Shown one piece after another: positions 6,750 through 13,675 of a stretch of 13,951 nucleotides of DNA. The notes beneath the pieces are model-generated. The model was not told the DNA's origin. It searched no databases and saw nothing but the letters and a program-made list of their open reading frames with translations. Each line of letters opens with the position of its first letter. Positions within the stretch are counted from its first letter, which is position 1. Made by a program: the position numbers and the translations under genes. The DNA comes from Treponema sp. (GTDB lineage: Bacteria > Spirochaetota > Spirochaetia > Treponematales > Breznakiellaceae), in NCBI GenBank assembly GCA_009784995.1, contig WQXE01000037.1, positions 1 through 13,951 on the forward strand, written 5' to 3'.

Positions 6750-8117
6750 ATGAAATTACTTCTTCATTGCTGCTGCGCTCCCTGTACAATCGGTTGTGTC
6801 AAATATTTGCGTGATAATGACGGCGAAGATATACAGCCAAATCTTTTCTGGTATAATCCAAATATTCATCCATTAAACGAATACAAGTCGCGATTTGATA
6901 CTCTTACAAAATACGCGGCTGATGAAAAAATAAATTTAATTAGTATTAATGAATATGGTTTAAAACCTTTTTTACATGATATTTTTCCGGATATCGAAAA
7001 TCGCTGCGAAAAGTGTTATCGTATTCGCCTTGAAAAAACAGCTTCATTCGCGGCACAGGAAAAATATGACGCGTATAGTACAACCTTATTTATAAGCCCA
7101 TATCAGGATCATGAATTAATAAAAAAAATCGGCGAAGAAGCGGCAAATAAATATAATATTGAATTTTTGTACAGGGATTTTAGACCTATTTTTCGCGAAA
7201 GCCAGGCAGAAGCCCGCTCAAGAAATTTTTACACGCAAAAATACTGCGGCTGTATATTCAGCGAAGAAGAAAATATTTCTAAAAAGAGTTTCACACAGAG
7301 ACACGGAGACACGGAGAACACAGAGAATAAGAAAGGATTTAATATTAATAACCTCCGTGCCTTTGAGCCTCCGTGTGATGAATTATTTAAAATAAATCCT
7401 ATTTTTGAAAGACTAGTACTTTTAATTGGTAATGATAGACTTGAAAAATTAACCCGTACACATGTTATGATCGTAGGTTTGGGGGGTGTGGGAAGTTGGG
7501 CGGCGGAAGCGCTTGTACGCAGTGGTATCGGAAAAATCACTATCATCGATAACGATACTATCTGCGCTTCAAATATTAACAGGCAAATACAAGCGAATGT
7601 TTTAACATTGGGTCAACCCAAGACATCAGTATTAAAAAAACGTTTGTTGGAAATAAACCCCGATTGTCAAATAACCGAATGGAACGAACTTTTTTGTAAA
7701 GAAAACGCGCGTAAATTCGAAATAGAAAAGCGCGATTATGTGATAGACGCGATCGATACTCTTGATCACAAATTGGATTTAATAGAAATTGTTTCTAACA
7801 CGAAAGTTAAATTATTTTCTTCGATGGGTATGGCGTTAAAAATGGATCCAACACAAATAAAAACAGCTTCGATATGGAAAACACAAAATTGCTCTTTGGC
7901 GCGTCTTGTACGACAGGGGCTTCGCAAACGAAATTTTAATGGAGATTTTATTTCGGTTTACAGTGATGAACCTGTTAATAAAAATTATGAGAAAATCGAA
8001 ACACATGATCCGGGACAAAAACGAATAAACGGAAGTATCGTTACAGTAACGGCAAGCGCTGGATTTTTACTGGCAAACTTGGTTCTACATGATATACTGG
8101 AAAAAAATAATGGGTAG
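6750..8117 (+). CDS. fusion of epoxyqueuosine reductase QueH and tRNA ct6A dehydratase TcdA
   Basis: One 455-residue reading frame with two tRNA-modification enzymes. Residues 1-172 are QueH, which reduces epoxyqueuosine to queuosine at position 34: HCCCAPC (6-12), FWYNPNIHP (33-41), RCEKCYRIRLEKTA (85-98), SPYQDHE (116-122) and YCGCIFSE (165-172). Cys7/8 and Cys86/89 are likely metal ligands. Residues about 215-455 are TcdA, an E1-like enzyme that cyclises t6A37: GLGGVGSWAAEAL (243-255), the acidic TIIDND (264-269), NRQI (277-280), VIDAID (331-336) and a C-terminal GQKRINGSIVTVTASAGF. The linker (about 175-214) is largely encoded by a palindromic repeat. No in-frame ATG, GTG or TTG occurs between about 7279 and 7464, so TcdA can only be made from the queH start. 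No Shine-Dalgarno sequence is obvious. The stop overlaps the ttcA-like start. Confidence 0.93.
   Translation: MKLLLHCCCAPCTIGCVKYLRDNDGEDIQPNLFWYNPNIHPLNEYKSRFDTLTKYAADEKINLISINEYGLKPFLHDIFPDIENRCEKCYRIRLEKTASFAAQEKYDAYSTTLFISPYQDHELIKKIGEEAANKYNIEFLYRDFRPIFRESQAEARSRNFYTQKYCGCIFSEEENISKKSFTQRHGDTENTENKKGFNINNLRAFEPPCDELFKINPIFERLVLLIGNDRLEKLTRTHVMIVGLGGVGSWAAEALVRSGIGKITIIDNDTICASNINRQIQANVLTLGQPKTSVLKKRLLEINPDCQITEWNELFCKENARKFEIEKRDYVIDAIDTLDHKLDLIEIVSNTKVKLFSSMGMALKMDPTQIKTASIWKTQNCSLARLVRQGLRKRNFNGDFISVYSDEPVNKNYEKIETHDPGQKRINGSIVTVTASAGFLLANLVLHDILEKNNG
7292..7377. repeat. GA-rich imperfect palindromic repeat inside the fusion linker
   Basis: The left arm (7292-7316, beginning CACACAGAGACACGGAG) and the right arm (7353-7377, beginning CTCCGTGCC) are inverted copies with 19 of 25 positions matching, around a 36-base AT-rich loop. 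The left arm also has internal ACACGGAG-type tandem repeats. The look is that of the dispersed CACAGAG/CACGGAG palindromes found in many unrelated bacterial genomes, which translate as peptides such as QRHGDTENTE or HRDTETRRTQR. It is open in the fusion frame, in a second forward frame and in a reverse frame. Only one copy is in the window, so its multicopy nature is inferred from general knowledge. Confidence 0.75.
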
Positions 8118-8853
8118 ATTTTTAAAAAAAATAAAAGCGTCAGAAATTGTAAGAAAACTTACGATTAAAGCAGTAATGGAACGTTCTTTAATAAACGAAA
8201 ACGATCGCGTTTTAATTGCGGTTTCCGGCGGGAAGGATTCCAGTGTGCTTTCCTGGGCGCTTTCCGCTATACGACCCGCGCTTAAATTTAATTATGAACT
8301 CGCGGGGTTGCACATCAGCACAGATTTTTGCGCCTGTTGTAAAAAGAGCGTATTGTGTAAAAGGCTCGAAGAATGGGGAATTCCATTTACAGATTTATTT
8401 GTTCCTGTTATTGGAAGGTTAAAAGAAGGTGAAAAGATGAATTGCTATTGGTGTTCAACACAAAGAAGAACAGAGCTTATTAATTACGCGGTAGAAAACG
8501 GTTTTAACAAGATCGCTTTGGGACATCATCTTGATGATATAATCGAAACATTTTTTATGAATCTGTGTTCCAAAGGTTCAATGCTCGCGATGCCAATTTT
8601 TATAAAGTATCGCAACTACCCCATAAGCCTTATCCGCCCGCTCGCTTTACTGGAAGAAAGCCAAATTATCGCATGCGCCGCTGAACAAAATATTTTAAAA
8701 AATGCCTGTACATGCCCTTACGGACAGAATTCAAACCGCCGTGACATACGAAAAAAAATAGCTGACTTTACAGGCAATGACGGCGATATAAAACGCAGAA
8801 TACTTAAAGCGTTAGGTGAAGGTAAAAGCGATTTGTTAACCGATACTTATTAA
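8110..8853 (+). CDS. ttcA: TtcA-family tRNA 2-thiolation enzyme
   Basis: A 247-residue PP-loop ATPase resembling TtcA, which puts 2-thiocytidine at position 32 of tRNA using a [4Fe-4S] cluster. Visible are the PP-loop SGGKDS (39-44), the cluster pair Cys112/Cys115 in CYWCSTQRR, GHHLDDIIET (138-147), and a later cysteine (Cys202) in CTCPYGQNSNR. The segment 74-83 holds four extra cysteines (FCACCKKSVLC) not typical of E. coli TtcA, so a related thiolase of the same superfamily is possible. An in-frame ATG at 8089 exists. ATG 8110 is preferred because GGA (8099-8101) is eight bases away and it gives the common 8-base overlap with the preceding stop. It is the last gene of the operon, and argD converges 18 bases on with no terminator in the gap. 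Confidence 0.8.
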   Translation: MGRFLKKIKASEIVRKLTIKAVMERSLINENDRVLIAVSGGKDSSVLSWALSAIRPALKFNYELAGLHISTDFCACCKKSVLCKRLEEWGIPFTDLFVPVIGRLKEGEKMNCYWCSTQRRTELINYAVENGFNKIALGHHLDDIIETFFMNLCSKGSMLAMPIFIKYRNYPISLIRPLALLEESQIIACAAEQNILKNACTCPYGQNSNRRDIRKKIADFTGNDGDIKRRILKALGEGKSDLLTDTY

Positions 8854-8871
8854 AAGATTTACATGGATTTT

Positions 8872-10068
8872 TCAAAGCAATTCATTCAAAATTTCTAAAC
8901 CCTGCTCTATTTCATTGTCCAGTATCGTATATGGTGGTAAAAACCTAAGCGTATTGATTCCGCCTGATAACATTAATAATCCGTTTAAATTTTTTCCAGG
9001 GTCCGCTCTTTTTATTCCGGCTTCTATTAAAAGCCATGATTCAGTTTCAATGTCCGCGCCAATCATTAAACCCTTTCCCCTAACTTCTTTTATTTTCGCG
9101 TTAGTTTTTAACGCCGCGATTATTTTTTCGCCTTTTCGTACGTTTTCTTTTAAAAATTCAGGTGTGTTCACAGTAGAAAGTACAACAAGTCCCGCCGCCG
9201 CAGCGATTGGATTACCTCCAAATGTGCTGCCATGATCTCCAATTTTAAAAACCTCTTTTGTTTTTTCGCCGGCTAAAACCGCGCCAGCGGGAACTCCACC
9301 GGCAAGACCTTTAGCGAGAGTTACAATGTCGGCTTTTATTGGATTGCCGTTTTCATCTTTATACTGTTCAAAAGCTAAAAATGACCCTGTTCTTCCAAGA
9401 CCGCATTGAATTTCGTCGAACATTAAAAGAATATCCCTTTGAGCGCATAACTTCGCGGCGGCTTGTATAAACTCCTGCGACTGCGGAACAATACCGCTTT
9501 CACCCTGAATCGCTTCGATCAATAGCCCTGCTACCTTTTTTTCATCGAGTGTCTTTTCAAGTAATTCAATATTTCCGCCGGGAATATGTTCAAATCCTTG
9601 CGTAAAAGGACCAAAGTCTTTATGAAACTTATCCTGCCCTGTCGCCGCTAATGTTGTAATTGTCCTTCCGTGAAAACTTCCCTTTAGTGTAACGATTGTG
9701 TGTCTGCCCTCGCCGTACTTTAAAAGAGAATATTTTCTCGCGATTTTACAAGCGCCTTCGTTTGCTTCCGCTCCGGAGTTCGAGAAAAAAACATTTTTAA
9801 TTCCCGCTGGCGCCGTCACCTGCACAAGTTTTTCCGCGAAAGCGGCGCTTACATCGCTATTATAATAATTACAAACATGAAAATATTTTTCCGCCTGTTC
9901 TGTTACCGCTTTTACAAGCGCGGGATTGTTATGCCCTAAAAGGTTTACGGCAATACCCGAACCAAAATCCAGATACTTTTTTCCGTTTATATCATAGAGC
10001 CACGAACCTTCGCCTTTTGCGAAAGTTACTGGCAGCCTGTTATATGTGTTCATAAATACATTGTTCAT
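8872..10068 (-). CDS. argD: acetylornithine aminotransferase
   Basis: A 398-residue class-III PLP-dependent aminotransferase, normal length for ArgD, which converts N-acetylglutamate semialdehyde to N-acetylornithine in arginine synthesis. Cofactor motifs include NSGAEANEGA (97-106), SFHGRT (131-136), FDEIQCGLGRTG (217-228) with the PLP-binding Asp218, and TLAKGLAGGVP (250-260) with the Schiff-base Lys253. GSTFGGNP (280-287) is also conserved. Ornithine aminotransferase or related 4-aminobutyrate enzymes share these motifs, but the overall match to ArgD is close. GGAG lies just before the ATG. It follows the TPR lipoprotein by 15 bases and seems to be the last gene of the mla operon, an unexpected partner; no other arginine genes are in the window. 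Confidence 0.88.
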   Translation of the reverse strand: MNNVFMNTYNRLPVTFAKGEGSWLYDINGKKYLDFGSGIAVNLLGHNNPALVKAVTEQAEKYFHVCNYYNSDVSAAFAEKLVQVTAPAGIKNVFFSNSGAEANEGACKIARKYSLLKYGEGRHTIVTLKGSFHGRTITTLAATGQDKFHKDFGPFTQGFEHIPGGNIELLEKTLDEKKVAGLLIEAIQGESGIVPQSQEFIQAAAKLCAQRDILLMFDEIQCGLGRTGSFLAFEQYKDENGNPIKADIVTLAKGLAGGVPAGAVLAGEKTKEVFKIGDHGSTFGGNPIAAAAGLVVLSTVNTPEFLKENVRKGEKIIAALKTNAKIKEVRGKGLMIGADIETESWLLIEAGIKRADPGKNLNGLLMLSGGINTLRFLPPYTILDNEIEQGLEILNELL

Positions 10069-10083
10069 ACATTCTCCTTTTTT

Positions 10084-10956
10084 TTAATTGGATAATTCTT
10101 TAATTTTTATATCCAATTCTATTACTTCCTGATCATGTCTCATAGCGTCATAAATCGCTCTGGATCTTAAATATGATTCCTTCGCGTCAGTATTCCTTCC
10201 GGCTCTAACATAAACATCACCCATCGCGCGCCAGCTAGCGGCAAGCCCCCATGAATTTTCTATCCTGCGATCAAGCGCTATTGATGAATCCAAAGCTTCT
10301 AAAGCGCCTGTAAAATTTCCGCTTAAAGATCTTATAGATGCAATAATATACCAGTCATAGGAAGCATTTTCAAGATGCCTGTCTTTTTGATGAATATCAA
10401 GGCTTTTTCTTATTTCAATTTCCGCTTCATTCCAGCGTCCAAGTGTACGCAGAGTAAATCCTTTTACCTGTGAAGCGAACGCTATATAAAGCCTGTCTTT
10501 TTTTATATTCAAACTTTCACGATTTACTATATCCAATGTCGATTCAGCGGATACCCTACCCGATAATAAATTACCCCTCGCGTAAAAAATCCTCGCGACA
10601 GATAAAAGTTCATCGTTTCCAAATCTTACCGCTTCCGCGACAGCTTCGTCCCATTCTGTATAAGCTTCAGAAATCCTGCCAAGCGAAAATAAAATATTTC
10701 CTCTGGAAAGACTAACCCGGATTATTAATGAAGGATCATCCGCCAGTATCGCGTTTCGTTTATGTTCTGTCAACAGGCTAAGCGCGCTGGAAAATCTTCC
10801 CATCGCGGCTTCTCTGTTAGCTGTTATTAATCCGGCTTCAACCTGTTTGCGTAAATTATTTATTTCACCAGCGTTTTTAGGCTGTGACGAACAGGAAAAA
10901 AAATAAAAATTAAAAATAAAAAAAACTATAAAAAAAATAAAACATCTTTTTTTCAT
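10084..10956 (-). CDS. TPR-repeat lipoprotein
   Basis: A 290-residue predicted lipoprotein. The signal peptide has a KKR start, a very hydrophobic Phe/Ile stretch (6-20) and a relaxed lipobox F-F-S-C, with lipidation expected at Cys22. The rest is helical with tetratricopeptide-like units, for example around GRFSSALSLLTEH (53-65), SLGRISEAYTEWDEA, LGRWNEAEIEIRKSL, SGNFTGALEALDSSI and AGRNTDAKESYLRSR. TPR domains usually mediate protein binding. It lies 13 bases after mlaD and 15 bases before argD, with AAGGAG before its ATG. Its place in the operon suggests a periplasmic or outer-membrane partner of the lipid transporter, but this is inference and no enzyme activity can be assigned. Confidence 0.8.
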   Translation of the reverse strand: MKKRCFIFFIVFFIFNFYFFSCSSQPKNAGEINNLRKQVEAGLITANREAAMGRFSSALSLLTEHKRNAILADDPSLIIRVSLSRGNILFSLGRISEAYTEWDEAVAEAVRFGNDELLSVARIFYARGNLLSGRVSAESTLDIVNRESLNIKKDRLYIAFASQVKGFTLRTLGRWNEAEIEIRKSLDIHQKDRHLENASYDWYIIASIRSLSGNFTGALEALDSSIALDRRIENSWGLAASWRAMGDVYVRAGRNTDAKESYLRSRAIYDAMRHDQEVIELDIKIKELSN

Positions 10957-10969
10957 TTTTTACTCCTTA

Positions 10970-11986
10970 TTAAAACTCAATGTTTCTGGGACTCGCTCCG
11001 CCCGGAGTGGTATCTGTTTGCTGAGGTATACCGCCTCTTAAAAGAGGATTATTTGAAACAGCTGTTAATACATCCTGTAACGATCTGATCGCGGAATTTA
11101 ATTCACCAATAAAAACGCCGACTTGCGGTAGCTGTGACGGTAAAAAATCAGGCAAAGCTTCTGTTGTTCTGTCAAGATTATCAATTATACTGGCTAAAGA
11201 CGTTATAGATGATTCTATATTTGTAAAAAACGCTCCATCTCCGTCAAGAATTCCCATAAAAGCGCCGGATGGATCACTAATTCTTCCCGTAATTGATTCA
11301 ATATTATGAATAACAGGATTTAACTGTCTGGAAATAGTCTGAGAAAGCAAACCAAGATCCCGCGTTATCGTACTAAAATCGCTTGTTACAACTTCAATAT
11401 TATTTACAATTTGGCCGAGCGCTAGTGTTTCCGATCCATCATAACCCGCTAAAGAAATTATAATTGTTTCCAGTAATTCATTTACCTGATCAATTATATT
11501 TCCGATTGTATCATTTGTAGCGGGAATATTTGTTAAACCCGCGGTTATTAAAAATCTCGCGTGCATTGATCTAACTTCCGGAATTGTATTTCCCTGCGGA
11601 ATTTCTTCTGTTCCTTTACCAAAATAAAATTGAAATGAATTTCCAAGACCGGGAATAGGACTTGATTGCAATTCTACAAGCGAACCTATTGTAACTCTTT
11701 TCGCGTATTCATTATAAATAGTAAAATATACAATGACATCATCTTCTTTATCATCAGCTTCCGCGAGTTTAAAATCCTTAACATTTCCAATTGTAAAACC
11801 TTTATATTGAACAGGCATATTCCGGCTAAGACCAGAAGCTGAAGATAAATAAGTTATATATTGATAATCCTGCACAAACCATCTTTGATTTCTACCCAGC
11901 ATAAAAATTACAAAAATTAATATAGCGATACCCAATACGACAAGCGCACCGACAATTTGATCCGCGAATTTTATAGAAAATTTCAT
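10970..11986 (-). CDS. mlaD: MCE-domain lipid transport protein (MlaD family)
   Basis: A 338-residue protein with one N-terminal membrane anchor (about 11-31), then an MCE domain (about 40-130) with the recognisable SGLSRNMPVQYKGFTIGNVKDF region and a PIPGLG turn near 110. Residues 150-300 are predicted mostly helical, and the end is Pro/Gly/Thr-rich. MlaD-type proteins form hexameric rings in the periplasm that pass phospholipids between membranes. At 338 residues it is longer than E. coli MlaD (about 180), nearer to the helical-tail MCE proteins. Its ATG overlaps the mlaF stop by four bases (ATGA), as in a coupled operon. Confidence 0.9.
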   Translation of the reverse strand: MKFSIKFADQIVGALVVLGIAILIFVIFMLGRNQRWFVQDYQYITYLSSASGLSRNMPVQYKGFTIGNVKDFKLAEADDKEDDVIVYFTIYNEYAKRVTIGSLVELQSSPIPGLGNSFQFYFGKGTEEIPQGNTIPEVRSMHARFLITAGLTNIPATNDTIGNIIDQVNELLETIIISLAGYDGSETLALGQIVNNIEVVTSDFSTITRDLGLLSQTISRQLNPVIHNIESITGRISDPSGAFMGILDGDGAFFTNIESSITSLASIIDNLDRTTEALPDFLPSQLPQVGVFIGELNSAIRSLQDVLTAVSNNPLLRGGIPQQTDTTPGGASPRNIEF

Positions 11987-12717
11987 GACGCTATCCCTAC
12001 CTTAAAAAAATCATTTAATAAAAGATCGCTTAATATATGATCCATCGGCGCTTTTGTAGTAATTCTGCCGTCTACAACAACAACCACATAATCCGCGAGT
12101 TCCATGATTAGCCTTAAATCGTGACTTACAAAAATAATGGATGTACCTTCTCTTTGTTTTCGCCTGATTATATCAATTAATTTTTCCGCTGCGGTTTCAT
12201 CAAGTGAATCGGTACATTCATCAAGAAAAAGAAGCGCCGGATCACAGAGCATCGCGCGGGCGAACGCGATTAATTTTTGCTCTCCAATAGAAAGCCTCGC
12301 GGGTCTTATGTTTAATTTTTTTCGATAACCTACCATTTTTGTGACTGAATCTATCTTGTCCGCTCTTTGACTCCTGGACATTTCCGGGTAATGGAGTCTT
12401 AAAGGAAGTTCCAGAATTTGATATAAATTCTGATTTGCCCAAAGAGCTGAATCCTGAAAAACAAACGCTCCATCACGGCGAAATTCCAGATTTTCACTTC
12501 GATTCATATTTACAATATTTTTTCCTTTATAAAGAACCTTGCCATTTGACGGCAATAAAAGCCCTGCCGCCAATTTTAATATGGTACTTTTGCCGCATCC
12601 GGAAGGTCCGACAATAGCGGTTGTTTTTTTTGATTCAAATTCAACCGAAATATCATGTATTATTTCCCCTTCCTGGGCTGTGAAACTGACATTCTTTAAT
12701 TCAATTATATCTGTCAT
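11983..12717 (-). CDS. mlaF: ABC transporter ATP-binding protein, MlaF family
   Basis: A 244-residue ATPase expected to drive lipid transport with MlaE and MlaD. Walker A is GPSGCGKST (37-45), the Q-loop is FQDSALW (Gln88), Walker B is ALLFLDE (161-167) and the switch histidine is His199 in VSHD. The ABC signature is unusual: LSIGEQ (142-147) instead of LSGGQ/LSGGM, and the D-E-P-T turn after Walker B reads DECTD. The catalytic glutamate and the signature Ser and second Gly remain, so it should be active. The start overlaps the mlaE stop by one base (TAATG) and the stop overlaps the mlaD start, showing tight coupling. Confidence 0.92.
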   Translation of the reverse strand: MTDIIELKNVSFTAQEGEIIHDISVEFESKKTTAIVGPSGCGKSTILKLAAGLLLPSNGKVLYKGKNIVNMNRSENLEFRRDGAFVFQDSALWANQNLYQILELPLRLHYPEMSRSQRADKIDSVTKMVGYRKKLNIRPARLSIGEQKLIAFARAMLCDPALLFLDECTDSLDETAAEKLIDIIRRKQREGTSIIFVSHDLRLIMELADYVVVVVDGRITTKAPMDHILSDLLLNDFFKVGIAS

Positions 12718-13487
12718 TATACCAATATAATATAAAACAAAACTGATAACAGAACGTTAACAATTATACAATACGCGAACGAACTGCTTACCGCTTTTAA
12801 TCCCGCAACGGGAACTTCAGTGCTTGCCCGTTCAACCGAAAAACCATTAATTACAGCGCCAATAGATATAATTGTGCCAAACGCTATACTTTTAATTATT
12901 GATAATAAAACATCGCGTATATGCAAGTGACTAAGAATACTGTTAAAATAATAATCCATTGGCGTTGAATAAAAAAATTGAGCGATTAAATAAGAACCCG
13001 CAAGGCCAAAAATCGAAAAATATAAGTTAAGCAAAACAAGCGAAATGGTAACTCCTAAAAATCTTGGAACCGCGATATGTTCAATGGGGTCTACTCCAAC
13101 AGATATATACGCTTCAACTTCATGTGAAACTACCATTCCGGCTATTTCAGTAGCGATCGCGGTTGCCGAACGCGCTATAACAATGAACGCCGTTAATAAT
13201 GGACCAAATTCTCTTGTTATTATGATTATCAATAATGAATACATAAGCTGCGATTGATTTATACCTGTAAGAAAAGGACCTCCAATGACATTAACCGCTG
13301 CTCCTATCGCTAATGCCAAAAGCGTGGTAATTCCAAGAGCGTAAACAAATGTAAAAAGTATTTGCATGACCAGAATCTTGTATGTTGCCTTGTAATTACG
13401 TATAAAAGAAATAATTCCCTTTAATGTTCTGGCAAAAAAGCCTAAATTATAGAAAATTCTCTTAAAATGTAATACAAAATTCTGCAT
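12717..13487 (-). CDS. mlaE: MlaE/YrbE-family permease
   Basis: A 256-residue multi-pass inner-membrane permease, typical length for MlaE. The family core is clear: TREFGPLLTAFIVIARSATA, then EIAGMVVSHEVEAYISVGVD and PIEHIAVPR, with five or so membrane spans. With MlaF and MlaD it would form the MlaFED-type phospholipid transporter core. It is the first gene of a five-gene minus-strand operon. A TATAAT lies only seven bases before the ATG and no Shine-Dalgarno sequence is visible, so the message may be leaderless. No mlaC or mlaB follows. Confidence 0.92.
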   Translation of the reverse strand: MQNFVLHFKRIFYNLGFFARTLKGIISFIRNYKATYKILVMQILFTFVYALGITTLLALAIGAAVNVIGGPFLTGINQSQLMYSLLIIIITREFGPLLTAFIVIARSATAIATEIAGMVVSHEVEAYISVGVDPIEHIAVPRFLGVTISLVLLNLYFSIFGLAGSYLIAQFFYSTPMDYYFNSILSHLHIRDVLLSIIKSIAFGTIISIGAVINGFSVERASTEVPVAGLKAVSSSFAYCIIVNVLLSVLFYIILV

Positions 13488-13494
13488 ATTGGTT

Positions 13495-13500
13495 ATTATA
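13495..13500 (-). promoter_or_regulatory. possible -10 element for the mla operon
   Basis: A TATAAT is present on the minus strand seven bases before the mlaE ATG. The expected -35 position (about 13518-13523) reads TAGCCA, a poor match, and there is no extended TGn. If used, transcription would start at or one base before the ATG. The region is AT-rich, so chance is possible. Confidence 0.35.
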
Positions 13501-13562
13501 TATCGGCATACCTATTGTGGCTAGTGATTTTTCAATTTCTGATTTTATTGGATTTTATCCCC

Positions 13563-13591
13563 TTGACATAATCCCAATATTTATATAAAAA
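13563..13591 (+). promoter_or_regulatory. tRNA promoter
   Basis: A perfect -35 TTGACA (13563-13568) is followed by an AT-rich -10 region. Candidates are TATAAA at 13584-13589 (15-bp spacer) or TAAAAA at 13586-13591 (17-bp spacer). Transcription would start just before the tRNA at 13602. Two direct GATTTTAT repeats at 13541-13558 lie upstream in an AT-rich stretch and could act as an UP element. It is divergent from the mla operon start. Confidence 0.65.
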
Positions 13592-13601
13592 GTTAAAAAA
13601 G

Positions 13602-13675
13602 GGGCCCTTAGCTCAGTTGGTTAGAGCAGGAGACTCATAATCTCTTGGTCCGGGGTTCAAGTCCCTGAAGGCCCA
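13602..13675 (+). tRNA. tRNA with CAU anticodon, probably tRNA-Ile2 (lysidine-modified)
   Basis: A complete 74-base cloverleaf: acceptor GGGCCCT/AAGGCCC, D arm GCTC/GAGC, anticodon arm GGAGA/TCTCT with loop CTCATAA, 5-base variable loop, T arm CGGGG/CCCTG with loop TTCAAGT, and discriminator A at 13675. The anticodon CAU could be Met or Ile. The acceptor C4-G69 and C5-G68 pairs, the G27-U43 pair and the TTGGTC variable region resemble bacterial tRNA-Ile2, in which TilS converts C34 to lysidine to read AUA, a frequent codon here. An initiator tRNA is excluded by the paired first base. There is a C6-A67 mismatch. The 3' CCA is not encoded. Confidence 0.93.

Noticed and set aside
7292..7316. Short tandem ACACGGAG repeats as a possible CRISPR-like array
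   Set aside because: There are no spacers and no regular repeat-spacer units; the repeats belong to one arm of a palindrome inside a coding frame.
7159..7395. Open frame overlapping queH and the palindromic repeat, ending in peptides like HRDTETRRTQR
   Set aside because: It lies inside the well-supported fusion gene in another frame; the peptide is just a second-frame reading of the repeat.
7229..7546. 105-codon reverse-strand open frame across the palindromic repeat
   Set aside because: It is antisense to the fusion gene, has no domain, and its open state follows from the repeat and codon use.
8089..8109. Upstream ATG of the ttcA-like gene, adding seven residues
   Set aside because: No ribosome-binding site precedes it; ATG 8110 has GGA eight bases away and the usual short overlap with the preceding stop.
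10861..10965. Long A/T homopolymer runs at the start of the TPR lipoprotein gene, a possible slippage site
   Set aside because: The runs are explained by Phe/Ile/Lys codons of the signal peptide in AT-rich DNA; the frame is intact.
13541..13558. Direct repeat GATTTTAT, two copies 10 bp apart, upstream of the tRNA promoter
   Set aside because: It is short and made of common AT-rich words; noted only as a possible UP element, not as an operator.
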